Numbered from the stretch's first letter, positions 7,226 through 17,378 are shown. The stretch: 64,000 bases of DNA from Chitinophaga oryziterrae (GCF_009758125.1 NZ_WRXO01000002.1:620001-684000); one strand, 5' to 3'. The notes: generated from the sequence alone by a model not told the origin. Translations and numbers: made by a program.

Positions 7226-9509
7226 CTTGGTTAAACAGGATCGGATTCAAATTTACTTTTTCTCCGTCTTTAAACATAAATACTTCTAACCATTTCAGAT
7301 CTCCTGTATTAAAGTATAGCGTCTTTATCTTATGAAAACCTTTACGTAAAGGAATGAAAGCCGCTTTATCTGTTAATGCATGCGTACCATCATTATCAAT
7401 CAGTACATTATCATCAATATATAAAACTGCCCCATCATCTGCGTTTACATGAAACTCATATAACCCATCAGTATCTATCTTTACATATCCTTCGAATGTT
7501 ACACCGAAGTTTACCTTACCCTGGTTGATAAAAGACCTTATTTCTATGTTGGGCACAATACCTGTGCTGTCTGCTTTTGCAGGTATCTGTTTTGTTTGTG
7601 TTAACGAGATATTGTTACTAACGGCAAAGCGTACACCCTTTACAGCTGGATTTACATTTACGGCAGGCAGGTAATCCTTATTTACGTAAGTCGCACTGTA
7701 CAGAGGGCTTTTACGACCGGCAGGAGTTACCACAATACATTGTAATTGTACTTCGCTGCTGGCAGGCACCTGCAATGCAACAGGCCGGGTATAAAGTTTG
7801 CTGTTAAGACCAGGCTTACTTCCATCAACAGTATAATAAACAGCCGCACCTTTTACCGGCGCTGTTAATTTGACAGTACTTAAACCAGTAGTGATTTTAC
7901 TTTCCAATCCCACAGGTTCGGGTATACGGAAATTGACATGTTCTTTTTCCATTCTCTCTAACTCCGCAGGCATCTTCTTTAAAAACCTGCCTATGTTCTT
8001 TTTGGCAGCAGGAGACCATGCTGTTTCTGATAAAGCCATGGCGCGCGGCCATGTCATGTAATCCACCATTGCCTGATCGGGGATGAATTCTGTCCAGATA
8101 TTTGCCTGTACCCCTTTAATATACCGCTGTTCTTCAGCAGTAAGAGAAGCCGGTAAAGGTTCGTAATTATAAACAGTAGATAAAGGCAGATAACCGCCAG
8201 CATTCAAGGGTTCCGTAGCAGGATGCCCCTGATAATAATCGAAGTAGAGGTAAGTATTAGGGCTCATGATCACATCATGTTTTTCTTTGGCAGCAGCAAT
8301 ACCACCTTCTTCTCCACGCCAGCTCATGACAGTAGCATTAGGCGCAAGGCCCCCCTCCAGGATCTCATCCCAGCCGATGATACTACGTCCTTTGCTGTTC
8401 ACGAATTTCTCAATGCGTTGTATGAAATAACTCTGTAAAGCATGTTCATCTTTCAATCCTGATTTTTTTATCATCGCCTGTACCTGTGCAGATGCTTTCC
8501 ACTGGTCTTTAGGGCATTCATCCCCACCTATATGAATATACTTGCTGGGGAAGAGCTCCATTACTTCAGTTAGTACATCTTCTAAAAAAGTATATACAGA
8601 ATCATTGGCAGGATTGAGCACGTCTGTAGAAACACCCCATGTACCACGCACTGCATATGGTCCGCCGGTAACCCCAAAGCCGGGATAGGCCGCTAATACA
8701 GCCTGTGAGTGTCCTGGCATCTCTATTTCAGGAATGATAGTAATATTATGTACCGCTGCATATTTCACAATATCACGCACTTCATCCTGTGTATAATATC
8801 CACCATATGCCTGACCATCGTAGCCGCTACTGTAGCGATGATGCCCCACTATTGTTTCCTTGCGGACGGAAGCGATTTCCTGCAGGCGCGGATATTTTTT
8901 TATTTCTATACGCCATCCCTGATCTTCTGTTAAATGCCAGTGGAAGCGGTTGAACTTATATTGCGCCATTACATCAATGAACTGTTTAATGTAGGAAGGA
9001 GGGAAGAAATGACGGCCCACATCCAGCATCAGTCCACGGTAAGCGAAGCGGGGTTCATCTTCTATATGAACTCCGGGAACGTGAATGGTCGTATTTTTTT
9101 CTACGGGTAATAACTGATGTAATGTTTGTAATCCGTAAAATAAACCTGCCGCATCTCCTTTCAGGGAAAGAGTACCGGTATTGACTTCCATGACGTATGA
9201 CTCAGGCTTGCCGGTAGTGGATTCTATGAGATTGATAACAGGATGTAATGGTTGTTTCGGTAAAGGCCCATCGCTGACTTCCAGTGTTAATTCGTAGTTA
9301 CTTTTTAAAAAGGACTGCAGAAGTTCTGCCGTTGTTTTTCCTGCTTTGCCTTTATAATGAATGAGGGCATGGTCGTTTAACACAAAGCTTCCCGGAACGG
9401 CTTTTAGCAGTTTAGGTTCCGGAATAATAGTAATATCTCCCGTTTTTAATTGTGCGATTCCATGTAAAGATGACAACACAGCTATAATTGATAACAGTAA
9501 TTTTCTCAT
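7206..9509 (-). CDS. Beta-N-acetylhexosaminidase, GH20, with PA14-like C-terminal domain
   Basis: 767 residues from the ATG at 9509, which opens a signal peptide (MRKLLLSIIAVLSSLHGIAQ). Domain order: GH20b N-terminal domain (~25-150), catalytic TIM barrel (~153-500) with D330-E331 in H-I-G-G-D-E-C-P, the general acid pair for substrate-assisted hydrolysis, then a chitobiase C-terminal type beta domain (~555-625, V-Y-Y-T-V-D-G-S-K-P) and a PA14-like carbohydrate-binding domain (~660-755, D-G-L-Y-E-F-H-V-N-A-D-D-G-A). Removes terminal GlcNAc/GalNAc from chitin oligomers or glycans in the periplasm or at the surface, consistent with a polymer-degrading bacterium. An in-frame start at 9563 would put a non-signal extension ahead of the signal peptide. 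Confidence 0.93.
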   Translation of the reverse strand: MRKLLLSIIAVLSSLHGIAQLKTGDITIIPEPKLLKAVPGSFVLNDHALIHYKGKAGKTTAELLQSFLKSNYELTLEVSDGPLPKQPLHPVINLIESTTGKPESYVMEVNTGTLSLKGDAAGLFYGLQTLHQLLPVEKNTTIHVPGVHIEDEPRFAYRGLMLDVGRHFFPPSYIKQFIDVMAQYKFNRFHWHLTEDQGWRIEIKKYPRLQEIASVRKETIVGHHRYSSGYDGQAYGGYYTQDEVRDIVKYAAVHNITIIPEIEMPGHSQAVLAAYPGFGVTGGPYAVRGTWGVSTDVLNPANDSVYTFLEDVLTEVMELFPSKYIHIGGDECPKDQWKASAQVQAMIKKSGLKDEHALQSYFIQRIEKFVNSKGRSIIGWDEILEGGLAPNATVMSWRGEEGGIAAAKEKHDVIMSPNTYLYFDYYQGHPATEPLNAGGYLPLSTVYNYEPLPASLTAEEQRYIKGVQANIWTEFIPDQAMVDYMTWPRAMALSETAWSPAAKKNIGRFLKKMPAELERMEKEHVNFRIPEPVGLESKITTGLSTVKLTAPVKGAAVYYTVDGSKPGLNSKLYTRPVALQVPASSEVQLQCIVVTPAGRKSPLYSATYVNKDYLPAVNVNPAVKGVRFAVSNNISLTQTKQIPAKADSTGIVPNIEIRSFINQGKVNFGVTFEGYVKIDTDGLYEFHVNADDGAVLYIDDNVLIDNDGTHALTDKAAFIPLRKGFHKIKTLYFNTGDLKWLEVFMFKDGEKVNLNPILFNQDEFQLQ

Positions 9510-9699
9510 AGATGTTATATTTACTTGGTACGGAGTTTGCAGCTTTGTAGCCCCGGGCTTCATATTACAGGCTCTTTTAATAAATCATTAAAAGGATCTC
9601 TGATAGCAAAAAGAAAGTGTGAAAATACTTTTAATCATTAAATTTAGCCCTTGGAATTTCTCTATCCAACATAATCACAATTAAAAAAATCTCATAAAG

Positions 9700-10602
9700 A
9701 TGCAACCTACTTTATTGATTTTAGCGGCAGGTATGGCTAGCCGTTACGGTAGTTTGAAACAGATACAGCAGTTTGGCCCCAGCGGAGAAACCATTATCGA
9801 CTACTCAATCTATGACGCGATCAGGGCTGGTTTTGGCAAGATCGTATTTATTATCCGTAAAGATTTCGAAGCAGAATTCCGGGAAATTTTCGAACCCAAG
9901 CTGAAAGGCAGGGTAGCAGTGGATTATGTTTACCAGGAGATGGACGCTTACCTGAACGGATATCCGGTACCTGCAGACCGTACTAAACCATGGGGTACCG
10001 CTCATGCCGTATTATGTGCGAAAGATGCTATCAATGAACCTTTTGCAGTAATTAACGGAGACGACTTCTATGGCCGTGATTCTTTTGAAAAGATGGCGGC
10101 TTTCCTCAATAGCGCATGTAAACCGGCAGTATATAGCGTTGTAGGGTATGAATTAGGTAAAACTATCAGCGAACACGGTTCTGTGTCCCGTGGGGTATGT
10201 GCGGCAGATGCAGCAGGTAACCTGGCAGCTATCAATGAAAGGACCAAGGTATATAAAGATGGTGATCAGATCGTATATGAAGATGCAGATGGCAGCAAAC
10301 ACCCATTGGATGCTAATACGCCTGTATCCATGAACTTCTGGGGTTTCCATCCGTCTGTATTTGAATTAAGCCAGCAGCTGTTCAGGGATTTTCTGGAGAA
10401 AGACGGGGATAAACCTAAGTCTGAATTCTTTATTCCGATCGTTGTAGACCATTTTATAAAGAACAAGCTGGGCGTGGTAAATGTGTTACCATGTGCGGCA
10501 CAATGGTTCGGTGTAACCTATAAAGAGGATGCTCCGGGAGTACAAACGAGCCTTTCTGCGCTGGTAGAGAGCGGTGAATATCCAAACAATCTGTGGAAAT
10601 AG
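9700..10602 (+). CDS. Sugar nucleotidyltransferase (NTP_transferase family)
   Basis: 300 residues with an N-terminal Rossmann-like nucleotide-binding fold. The signature L-A-A-G-M-A-S-R-Y-G occupies residues 8-17, and the metal/sugar region I-N-G-D-D-F-Y-G is near residue 125. The family joins a sugar 1-phosphate to a nucleoside triphosphate; the substrate cannot be read from sequence. It differs from GalU and RmlA in spacing and has no linked sugar biosynthesis genes here, so a specific name is not justified. It stands alone between the GH20 gene and the ilv leader, with about 120 bp before the ilv promoter. Confidence 0.8.
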   Translation: MQPTLLILAAGMASRYGSLKQIQQFGPSGETIIDYSIYDAIRAGFGKIVFIIRKDFEAEFREIFEPKLKGRVAVDYVYQEMDAYLNGYPVPADRTKPWGTAHAVLCAKDAINEPFAVINGDDFYGRDSFEKMAAFLNSACKPAVYSVVGYELGKTISEHGSVSRGVCAADAAGNLAAINERTKVYKDGDQIVYEDADGSKHPLDANTPVSMNFWGFHPSVFELSQQLFRDFLEKDGDKPKSEFFIPIVVDHFIKNKLGVVNVLPCAAQWFGVTYKEDAPGVQTSLSALVESGEYPNNLWK

Positions 10603-10724
10603 GCTCGGATTATTTATAATAAATGTGCCAAAATCCATATTTAATCTAAAGAAACGCTCTTATATTTCAATATTTTCAAAAAGCGAACATTTGTTTGCGA
10701 ATTGACGAAATCTTTTTCATTGTA

Positions 10725-10755
10725 TTGTTTTTTACTTTAACGACCAATACTTTTG
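10725..10755 (+). promoter_or_regulatory. Promoter of the ilvE leader transcript
   Basis: TTG (10725-10727), 20 bases, then TACTTTTG (10748-10755), an exact Bacteroidota TAnnTTTG box. Transcription should begin near 10760, about 17 bases before the leader ATG at 10779. This excludes the in-frame ATG at 10695 as the leader start. Confidence 0.75.
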
Positions 10756-10778
10756 TAAAAGCAAAAACGAACACCTCC

Positions 10779-10892
10779 ATGTGGGTAAATAAGAACAACA
10801 ATAAGATCAGTCAAATCGTACCAGAGCTCAATTGGGCTATTACACTGGTCGTGATCGTCGTTGTCATTATTAGCCACCAATTTGGAGGATAG
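10779..10892 (+). CDS. Branched-chain amino acid leader peptide (ilv attenuator)
   Basis: A 37-residue peptide whose residues 21-31 read ITLVVIVVVII, ten of eleven being Ile, Leu or Val, with another I-x-x-I-V at 10-14. No other function is evident. It ends 30 bases before a terminator hairpin in front of ilvE, the standard arrangement of a ribosome-stalling leader: scarcity of charged Ile/Leu/Val tRNA would stall the ribosome at the run and free the downstream antiterminator. The start is set by the promoter at 10725-10755. Confidence 0.85.
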   Translation: MWVNKNNNKISQIVPELNWAITLVVIVVVIISHQFGG

Positions 10893-10957
10893 GGAACTGT
10901 GTACAATCACTAACGATAACAATCGCCTTCCTCCACAAAAGGAAGGCGATTTTTTTA
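10884..10957 (+). promoter_or_regulatory. ilvE transcription attenuator (antiterminator and terminator)
   Basis: Terminator: ATCGCCTTCCT (10922-10932), 7-base loop, AGGAAGGCGAT (10940-10950), T-run to 10957. Antiterminator: GGAGGA at 10884-10889, overlapping the end of the leader reading frame, pairs with TCCTCC at 10929-10934, and a further AGG/CCT pairing follows after a one-base bulge; this consumes the 5' arm of the terminator. A protector pairing is possible between CCTCCA at 10774-10779, over the leader start codon, and TGGAGG at 10883-10888. Confidence 0.8.
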
Positions 10958-10993
10958 TGCCTGTATAAACACGATTTCTAATATCTGAATTAT

Positions 10994-11899
10994 ATGTATA
11001 GCTATTACAACGAGAACACCATTCTTTACATTGACGGAGAGTTCAAAAAAGCCACTGCGGCTACTACAGACCTGTATGGTCAGTCTTTACATTACGGTTA
11101 TGCGGTATTTGAAGGCATACGTGCCTACAAAACAGCTAGTGGAGAGGTAAAGATCTTTAAGGCAAAGGAACATTTTGACAGATTCAAGCGTTCATGTGAA
11201 TTGATCCACATCCCTTACCATTTTGATAATGAGGCGTTGATCGCAGCTTGTTACAAAGTACTGGAACTGAACAATCTCCAGGAAGCCTACATCCGTCCGC
11301 TTGCTTTTTGTCCGCCAAACATGACATTAAAAGCTGCCAGCGAAACGCATGTACTGATCTGTGCATGGGACTGGGGTGCTTACCTGGGTGAAAAGCTGCT
11401 GAATGTAATGACTTCTTCTTACGAGCGTCCGAACCCTAAAGCATTTAAGATAGAATCTAAATCTGCCGGTTTATACGTGAACTCTATCCTGGCTTCGCAG
11501 GAAGCTAAGGACAAAGGTTTCGATGAAGCATTGCTGCTGGACATGAATGGCTTTGTGGCCGAAGGTCCTGGTGCAAACATCTTCTTCGAAAAAGATGGTA
11601 AGATTTTCACTCCTCCTCCGGGAAACATCCTGCCTGGTATTACCCGTGCTACAGTGATTGAACTGTGTAAAGAACTGGGTATCCCACTGGAAGAGAAACT
11701 GTTCACTATTGAAGAATTGAAGAAGGCAGACGCTGCATTCTTCTGTGGTACTGCTGCTGAAGTGATTGGATTTGGTGCATTGGATGGTCAGGCATTTGGC
11801 AAACCATGGGCAGAGTCGCTGGGCAAAGTATTGCAACAGGCTTACAAAGCTAAAGTACTGGAAAAAGAATTTAAACGTGAGGAGGCCAAAGTAGCATAA
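10994..11899 (+). CDS. ilvE: Branched-chain amino acid aminotransferase
   Basis: 301 residues, fold type IV PLP enzyme. The Schiff-base lysine is K156 in E-S-K-S-A-G-L-Y-V-N-S, with the class signature downstream (E-A-L-L-L-D, V-A-E-G-P-G-A-N-I-F, then P-G-I-T-R). R43 and Y35 match the substrate-side G-Y-A-V-F-E-G-I-R motif. Transfers amino groups between glutamate and the keto acids of Ile, Leu and Val, the last step of the pathway encoded downstream. It follows the leader/attenuator directly, with the ATG 37 bases after the T-run. A 344-bp structured spacer separates it from ilvD, so it may be a separate unit or the head of a longer operon. Confidence 0.93.
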   Translation: MYSYYNENTILYIDGEFKKATAATTDLYGQSLHYGYAVFEGIRAYKTASGEVKIFKAKEHFDRFKRSCELIHIPYHFDNEALIAACYKVLELNNLQEAYIRPLAFCPPNMTLKAASETHVLICAWDWGAYLGEKLLNVMTSSYERPNPKAFKIESKSAGLYVNSILASQEAKDKGFDEALLLDMNGFVAEGPGANIFFEKDGKIFTPPPGNILPGITRATVIELCKELGIPLEEKLFTIEELKKADAAFFCGTAAEVIGFGALDGQAFGKPWAESLGKVLQQAYKAKVLEKEFKREEAKVA

Positions 11900-12243
11900 G
11901 CTACTGGTGTTCAGTGCATAATGTTGCCATATTTTCCGGGTTTTACCCGGAACCGGGGCAGTATTGTATATAATTTAGATAAGAAGATACCCGTGGGTGG
12001 TCAGGCGACTACCAGTTGTCTGACCACTTTTCCGCGGGAATGAAATATTTGGAATTTGGATTTTTGGCATCACGTTATGCAGTACCAGTAAGGATTTGGA
12101 CGTAAATGTGACAGATTTGAAGACCGGCTAACCGGTAATTGTTGGTTTGGAACTTGCCTCATTTCACCGCTATTTTGCATCCTACTTAATATGACTAACC
12201 ATATCGGTTAACAGACAACCGGTATAAGGAAATTTTACAACAG
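11900..12243 (+). other. Structured spacer between ilvE and ilvD
   Basis: No gene. It holds a CCGGGT-TTT-ACCCGG hairpin (11936-11950), a larger stem made of an outer CCCGTGG/CCGCGGG pairing (11990-11996 with 12031-12037) and an inner GTGGTCAG/CTGACCAC pairing (11997-12004 with 12020-12027), a direct repeat of ACCGG at 12123 and 12131, and CGGTT-N7-AACCG at 12205-12221 just before ilvD. The inner stem followed by TTTT could end ilvE transcripts weakly. Confidence 0.5.
12146..12177 (+). promoter_or_regulatory. Candidate promoter of the ilvD-ilvA operon
   Basis: TTTG (12146-12149), 21 bases, TATTTTG (12171-12177). The -7 box is one base shorter than TAnnTTTG. It would give a leader of about 60 bases containing the CGGTT-N7-AACCG inverted repeat. 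Confidence 0.4.
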
Positions 12244-13923
12244 ATGGAACTCAACAAATACAGTAAAACGCTCACCCAGGACCCTACACAACCTGCCGCA
12301 CAGGCACAGTTATACGGGATAGGTTTAACGGAAGAAGACCTGAAGAAAGCACAGGTAGGCGTTGCCAGCATGGGCTACGACGGTAATACCTGTAATATGC
12401 ACCTCAATGACCTGGCTCAACAGGTTAAGAAAGGTGTATGGGCTAATGACCTGGTCGGACTTACATTCCATACTATTGGCGTAAGCGATGGTATGAGCAA
12501 TGGTACACCCGGTATGCGCTATTCCCTGGTCAGCCGCGATTTGATTGCAGATTCCATCGAAACAGTCTGTGGCGCTCAATATTATGATGCGCTGATCACC
12601 GTTCCGGGTTGTGATAAGAACATGCCCGGTTCCCTGATGGCTATGGGCCGCTTAAACCGCCCTTCTATCATGGTATATGGTGGTACAATTGCCCCTGGCA
12701 AATACAAAGGACAAGACTTGAACATCATTTCAGCGTTTGAAGCACTGGGTCAGAAAATGGCCGGCAACCTGGATGATGAAGATTATAAAGGTATTATCAT
12801 GCATTCCTGCCCTGGCGCTGGCGCCTGTGGTGGTATGTATACCGCTAATACCATGTCCTCTGCGATAGAAGCGCTGGGTATGAGCTTACCTTACAGTTCA
12901 TCCAGCCCTGCTCTTAGCAAGGAAAAACAGAAAGAGTGTGAGGAAGCAGGTAAATATATACGCCTGCTGCTGGAAAGAGACATCAAGCCTTCCGATATCA
13001 TGACGTATGAAGCATTTGAAAATGCAGCTACCGTGATCATCGCACTGGGTGGTAGTACTAATGCTGTATTGCATTTCATCGCTATCGCAAAGTCTGTAGG
13101 ATTGAAATTCGGGTTAGAGGATTTTCAGCGTATCAGCGATAAAACACCTCTGATAGCCGATCTGAAACCAAGTGGTAAATACCTGATGGAAGACCTCCAC
13201 AACATAGGTGGTGTTCCCCTGGTAATGAAATACCTGCTGAAAAAAGGCTTTTTACATGGTCACTGCCTGACAGTAACCGGTAAAACGATCGCAGAGAACC
13301 TGGAAAGCGTACCTGACCTGGAATTCGAAACACAGGACATTATCAGGGCGCTGGAAACACCGCTGAAAGAAACCGGTCACATTCAGATGCTGTACGGTAA
13401 TATAGCTGAACTGGGTTCTGTAGCTAAGATCACCGGTAAGGAAGGAGAACGTTTCAAAGGACCTGCCCGTGTATTCGATGGTGAGTTTGAACTGATCGCA
13501 GGTATAACCAGCGGACGCGTGAAAGCAGGTGACGTAGTGGTGATCAGGCAGGTAGGTCCCAAGGGAGCGCCAGGTATGCCTGAAATGCTGAAACCAACAT
13601 CTGCTATTATGGGTGTGGGTTTAGGTAAGAGTGTGGCGCTGATCACAGATGGCCGTTTCTCCGGTGGTACCCATGGTTTCGTGGTAGGGCATATTACGCC
13701 TGAAGCACAGGAAGGTGGTAACATCGCGCTGATACAGGACGACGATATTATAGAAATAGATGCAGTGAGTAATAAGATTAATGTGCACCTGAGCAATGAA
13801 GAGCTGGCAGCACGCAGGGCCAAATGGGTACAACCTGCGCTGAAAGCAACCAAAGGAACCCTATTTAAGTACGCAAAACTTGTAAAAAATGCAACAGAAG
13901 GATGTGTTACCGATGAAGACTAA
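12244..13923 (+). CDS. ilvD: Dihydroxy-acid dehydratase
   Basis: 559 residues, the normal length for the IlvD/Edd family. Fe-S cluster cysteines appear in G-N-T-C-N-M-H (near residue 43), G-C-D-K-N-M-P-G (near 123) and [16 protein letters not shown] (near 190). Dehydrates dihydroxy-isovalerate and dihydroxy-methylvalerate to the keto acids used by IlvE. First gene of a tight ilvD-B-N-C-A run; its last 11 bases overlap the start of ilvB, implying translational coupling. Confidence 0.96.
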   Translation: MELNKYSKTLTQDPTQPAAQAQLYGIGLTEEDLKKAQVGVASMGYDGNTCNMHLNDLAQQVKKGVWANDLVGLTFHTIGVSDGMSNGTPGMRYSLVSRDLIADSIETVCGAQYYDALITVPGCDKNMPGSLMAMGRLNRPSIMVYGGTIAPGKYKGQDLNIISAFEALGQKMAGNLDDEDYKGIIMHSCPGAGACGGMYTANTMSSAIEALGMSLPYSSSSPALSKEKQKECEEAGKYIRLLLERDIKPSDIMTYEAFENAATVIIALGGSTNAVLHFIAIAKSVGLKFGLEDFQRISDKTPLIADLKPSGKYLMEDLHNIGGVPLVMKYLLKKGFLHGHCLTVTGKTIAENLESVPDLEFETQDIIRALETPLKETGHIQMLYGNIAELGSVAKITGKEGERFKGPARVFDGEFELIAGITSGRVKAGDVVVIRQVGPKGAPGMPEMLKPTSAIMGVGLGKSVALITDGRFSGGTHGFVVGHITPEAQEGGNIALIQDDDIIEIDAVSNKINVHLSNEELAARRAKWVQPALKATKGTLFKYAKLVKNATEGCVTDED

Positions 13924-15643
13924 GCCAACTGAAAAGTTCGAGCTGACTGCGGACACACTGAATATCTCAGGCTCCGAAGCCGTGATCCGCTCGCTGATTG
14001 CAGAAGGTGTCGAAACTATTTTCGGCTATCCCGGAGGCGCAATTATGCCTATTTACGATGCCCTGTACGATTTCCAGGACAAAGTACATCATATATTGGT
14101 CCGCCATGAACAGGGTGCTACACATGCTGCCCAGGGATATGCGCGTACTTCCGGTAAGGTAGGGGTGGTGTTCGCTACTTCCGGCCCCGGTGCTACCAAC
14201 CTGGTAACAGGTCTGGCAGATGCTTATATGGATTCAACCCCAATGGTATGTATCACCGGTCAGGTAGCTGCTGCCCTGTTGGGTACAGATGCTTTCCAGG
14301 AAACGGATGTCATAGGTATCACCATGCCTATCACAAAATGGAACATACAGGTAACACGTCCGGAAGATATTCCGGGTGCTATCGCCAAAGCATTCTACAT
14401 AGCTGCCAGCGGCCGTCCGGGCCCTGTGCTGGTAGATATCACCAAGAATGCGCAGGCTGCCAAATTTGACTACGAATACAGCAAATGTGATTATATCCGC
14501 AGTTACCGCCCGGTTCCCGTACTGGACCCTGCTGCGATAGACGCTGCGGCCGCACTTATCAACAGTGCAAAGAAACCGTATATCCTTTGTGGTCATGGAG
14601 TACTGATCTCCGGCGCTGAAAAGGAACTGATTGCTTTTGCTGAAAAAGCACAGATACCTATCGCTTCTACTTTATTAGGACTGTCCGCTGTTCCGGTAGA
14701 TCATCCTTTATATGTAGGTTACCTGGGTATGCATGGTAACTATGCGCCTAACATCATGACAAATGAATGTGATGTGGTCATTGCTGTAGGGATGCGTTTT
14801 GACGATCGTATCACCGGTGATGTATCACATTATATCAAACAGGCGAAAGTGATCCACATTGAAATAGATGCTGCGGAGATCCATAAGATCATCAAAGCAG
14901 ACGTTCCTGTACATGCAGATGCTAAAACAGCATTGAAAGCATTAACAGCGAAAGTAAATGTGGCAAAACACGACGAGTGGTTGCAGGAGTTTAAAGAAGC
15001 AGATAAGAAGGAACAGGAGAAGGTTATTCAGCCTGAATTATATCCTACAGGTGATCAGTTGAAGATGGCGGAAGTTATCCGCAGGATCTCTGAAAAAACA
15101 GGTGGCCATGCAGTACTGGTAACAGATGTGGGTCAGCACCAGATGATAGCTTCCCGTTACTATCGCTTTAAAGATCCGAACACCAATATCACTTCAGGTG
15201 GTATGGGTACAATGGGTTTTGCTTTACCGGCAGCGATGGGAGCCAAGGTAGGTGTACCTGAAAAAGAAGTGGTAGCGATCATCGGAGATGGTTGTTTCCA
15301 GATGACTTTACAGGAGCTGGGTACTATTTATCAATCTGAAATAGGTGTGAAAATAGTGATCCTCAACAACAACTTCCTGGGTATGGTGCGTCAGTGGCAA
15401 CAGTTGTTCCATGATAAGCGTTATTCATCTACAGAGATGATCAATCCTGATTTTGTGCAGATAGCCAAAGGATTTTATATCCCTGGTAAGAAGGTCAGCA
15501 CCCGTGGAGAAATTGATGCTGCTATTGACGAAATGCTGGCGCACAAAGGTGCGTACCTGCTGGAAGTAGTAGTAGAACAGGAAGGTAATGTATTCCCAAT
15601 GGTCCCTGCGGGCGCCCCGATAGCTAATATCAGGCTCGATTAA
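13913..15643 (+). CDS. ilvB: Acetolactate synthase large (catalytic) subunit
   Basis: 576 residues from the ATG at 13913, which overlaps the ilvD stop and follows an AAGGATG stretch; an upstream in-frame ATG at 13889 would overlap ilvD further. Thiamine diphosphate enzyme: the activating glutamate is E66 in V-R-H-E-Q-G-A, the FAD-binding middle domain follows, and the G-D-G-C-F-Q...N-N cofactor motif is in the C-terminal domain (about 440-470). Condenses two pyruvates, or pyruvate and 2-oxobutyrate, in the first common step of Val/Leu and Ile synthesis. The small subunit gene follows after 11 bp. Confidence 0.95.
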   Translation: MKTKPTEKFELTADTLNISGSEAVIRSLIAEGVETIFGYPGGAIMPIYDALYDFQDKVHHILVRHEQGATHAAQGYARTSGKVGVVFATSGPGATNLVTGLADAYMDSTPMVCITGQVAAALLGTDAFQETDVIGITMPITKWNIQVTRPEDIPGAIAKAFYIAASGRPGPVLVDITKNAQAAKFDYEYSKCDYIRSYRPVPVLDPAAIDAAAALINSAKKPYILCGHGVLISGAEKELIAFAEKAQIPIASTLLGLSAVPVDHPLYVGYLGMHGNYAPNIMTNECDVVIAVGMRFDDRITGDVSHYIKQAKVIHIEIDAAEIHKIIKADVPVHADAKTALKALTAKVNVAKHDEWLQEFKEADKKEQEKVIQPELYPTGDQLKMAEVIRRISEKTGGHAVLVTDVGQHQMIASRYYRFKDPNTNITSGGMGTMGFALPAAMGAKVGVPEKEVVAIIGDGCFQMTLQELGTIYQSEIGVKIVILNNNFLGMVRQWQQLFHDKRYSSTEMINPDFVQIAKGFYIPGKKVSTRGEIDAAIDEMLAHKGAYLLEVVVEQEGNVFPMVPAGAPIANIRLD

Positions 15644-15654
15644 ACAAGAACACT

Positions 15655-16245
15655 ATGGAAAAAGAATATACAGTAACGGTATATACGGAAGACAGGATCG
15701 GTATCACAAACCGTATCACCGTTATCTTTACACGCCGCCGTATCAACATCACCAGCCTTACTACGGCTGAAACTGAGATACCCGGAGTATACAAATTCAT
15801 CATCACAGTATTATCCGAAAGGTCTAAGCTGGAAAAGATCGTTGGTCAGATTGAAAGACTGATCGAAATACACCGTGCTTTTGTACATGATGAAGATGAA
15901 GTAGTATACCAGGAACTGGCCCTCTATAAGATCTCTACAAAATCATTACAGAACGGGAATATCGAAAAGCTGATTCGTGAGAACCAGGCGAGGATCCTCA
16001 CTATTACGGACGACTATTTTGTGATCGAAAAAACCGGTCATCAGCACGAACTGATTGCATTGCAGGAAAAGCTGGCGCCATATGGTTTAATAGAATATTC
16101 AAAGAGCGGCAGGGTGGCCATTGTGAAATGGAGCCGTCGTTTCCACGATCATCTGAAAGAGCTGGCCGGACTGCATACTGATAATCTGCCACCGGCCGAT
16201 TACAGCAGCACTTCCACAGTAACAGCTGAACAAGAAAGTATCTGA
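15655..16245 (+). CDS. ilvN: Acetolactate synthase small (regulatory) subunit
   Basis: 196 residues. An N-terminal ACT domain (about 3-78; Y-T-V-T-V-Y-T-E-D-R-I-G-I-T-N-R) normally binds valine for feedback inhibition, followed by the C-terminal IlvH-type domain. It is somewhat longer than the E. coli IlvN/IlvH proteins because of a polar C-terminal tail. Paired with the large subunit just upstream. Confidence 0.93.
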   Translation: MEKEYTVTVYTEDRIGITNRITVIFTRRRINITSLTTAETEIPGVYKFIITVLSERSKLEKIVGQIERLIEIHRAFVHDEDEVVYQELALYKISTKSLQNGNIEKLIRENQARILTITDDYFVIEKTGHQHELIALQEKLAPYGLIEYSKSGRVAIVKWSRRFHDHLKELAGLHTDNLPPADYSSTSTVTAEQESI

Positions 16246-16318
16246 TCAAAAATAATTTAATAACAAAAGCCCGCGGCTAAAGGCTTGCGGCACAAAACAA
16301 CAAAAACACTATCAAAAC

Positions 16319-17362
16319 ATGGCAACCATCAATTTTGGCGGGGTACTGGAAGACGTAGTAACCAGAGAAGAATTCCCCATGGAAAAGGCTAGAGAAGTGC
16401 TGAAGAATGAAGTGATAGCAGTAATTGGTTACGGCGTACAAGGCCCGGGCCAGGCATTGAACCTGAAAGACAATGGCTTTAACGTGATCGTAGGACAGCG
16501 TAAAGGATCTAAAACCTGGGATAAAGCCGTTGCTGATGGCTGGGTTCCTGGTCAGACACTATTCGAGATCGAAGAAGCTGCTAAGAAAGGTACTATCGTT
16601 CAGTTCCTGTTGAGCGACGCCGGCCAGATAGCTTTGTGGCCTACTTTAAAGCCACACCTGACTGCAGGTAAAGCCCTGTATTTCTCCCATGGTTTTGGTA
16701 TTACTTATAAAGAACAAACTGGTATTATACCTCCTGCTGATGTGGACGTGATCCTGGTAGCTCCTAAAGGCTCCGGTACTTCCCTGCGCAGACTGTTCCT
16801 GGCTGGTCAGGGTCTGAACTCCAGCTTTGCTATCTTCCAGGATGCAACCGGCCGTGCCCGCGAACGTGCTATTGCTTTAGGCATTGGCGTTGGTTCCGGT
16901 TACCTGTTCGAAACAGACTTCCTGAAAGAAGTTACTTCCGACCTTACCGGCGAACGTGGTACCCTGATGGGTGCTATCCAGGGTATCTTCGCTGCTCAGT
17001 ACGAAGTACTGCGCAAGAATGGTCACTCTCCTTCAGAAGCATTCAACGAAACGGTTGAAGAACTGACACAGTCCCTGATGCCACTGGTAGCAGAAAACGG
17101 TATGGACTGGATGTATGCTAACTGTTCCACTACTGCACAGCGCGGAGCGCTGGACTGGTGGAAGAAATTCAAAGCAGCCAGCCAACCGGTATTTGAAGAA
17201 TTATACGCAAGCGTAAAGGCTGGTAAAGAAGCTGCCCGCTCTATCGCTTCAAACAGTACCCCTGACTATCGTGCTAAACTGGACGAAGAACTGAAGGAAC
17301 TGCGCGAAAGCGAAATGTGGCAGGCAGGTGCGGCTGTAAGAAAGCTGCGTCCAAACGCATAA
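16319..17362 (+). CDS. ilvC: Ketol-acid reductoisomerase
   Basis: 347 residues. The Rossmann NADPH motif G-Y-G-V-Q-G-P-G is at 37-44, preceded by V-I-A-V-I, and V-G-Q-R-K-G-S-K near 58-65 is the phosphate-selecting loop, suggesting NADPH use. The C-terminal knotted domain holds the metal-binding acidic residues (E-T-D-F and E-R-G-T-L-M-G-A-I-Q-G near 198-222). Converts acetolactate to dihydroxy-isovalerate. The P-G after G-Y-G-V-Q-G, in place of the usual S-Q/H-A, and the G-R-A-R-E-R-A stretch recall the fungal/plant Ilv5-like branch; this is from memory. It is separated from ilvN by 73 bp without a terminator. Confidence 0.93.
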   Translation: MATINFGGVLEDVVTREEFPMEKAREVLKNEVIAVIGYGVQGPGQALNLKDNGFNVIVGQRKGSKTWDKAVADGWVPGQTLFEIEEAAKKGTIVQFLLSDAGQIALWPTLKPHLTAGKALYFSHGFGITYKEQTGIIPPADVDVILVAPKGSGTSLRRLFLAGQGLNSSFAIFQDATGRARERAIALGIGVGSGYLFETDFLKEVTSDLTGERGTLMGAIQGIFAAQYEVLRKNGHSPSEAFNETVEELTQSLMPLVAENGMDWMYANCSTTAQRGALDWWKKFKAASQPVFEELYASVKAGKEAARSIASNSTPDYRAKLDEELKELRESEMWQAGAAVRKLRPNA

Positions 17363-17378
17363 TAAAATCATAACGATA

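Noticed and set aside
10695..10892. Longer version of the ilv leader starting at the ATG at 10695.
   Set aside because: A consensus promoter lies at 10725-10755, so the upstream ATG would not be on the transcript; the ATG at 10779 is 17-19 bases after the expected start site.
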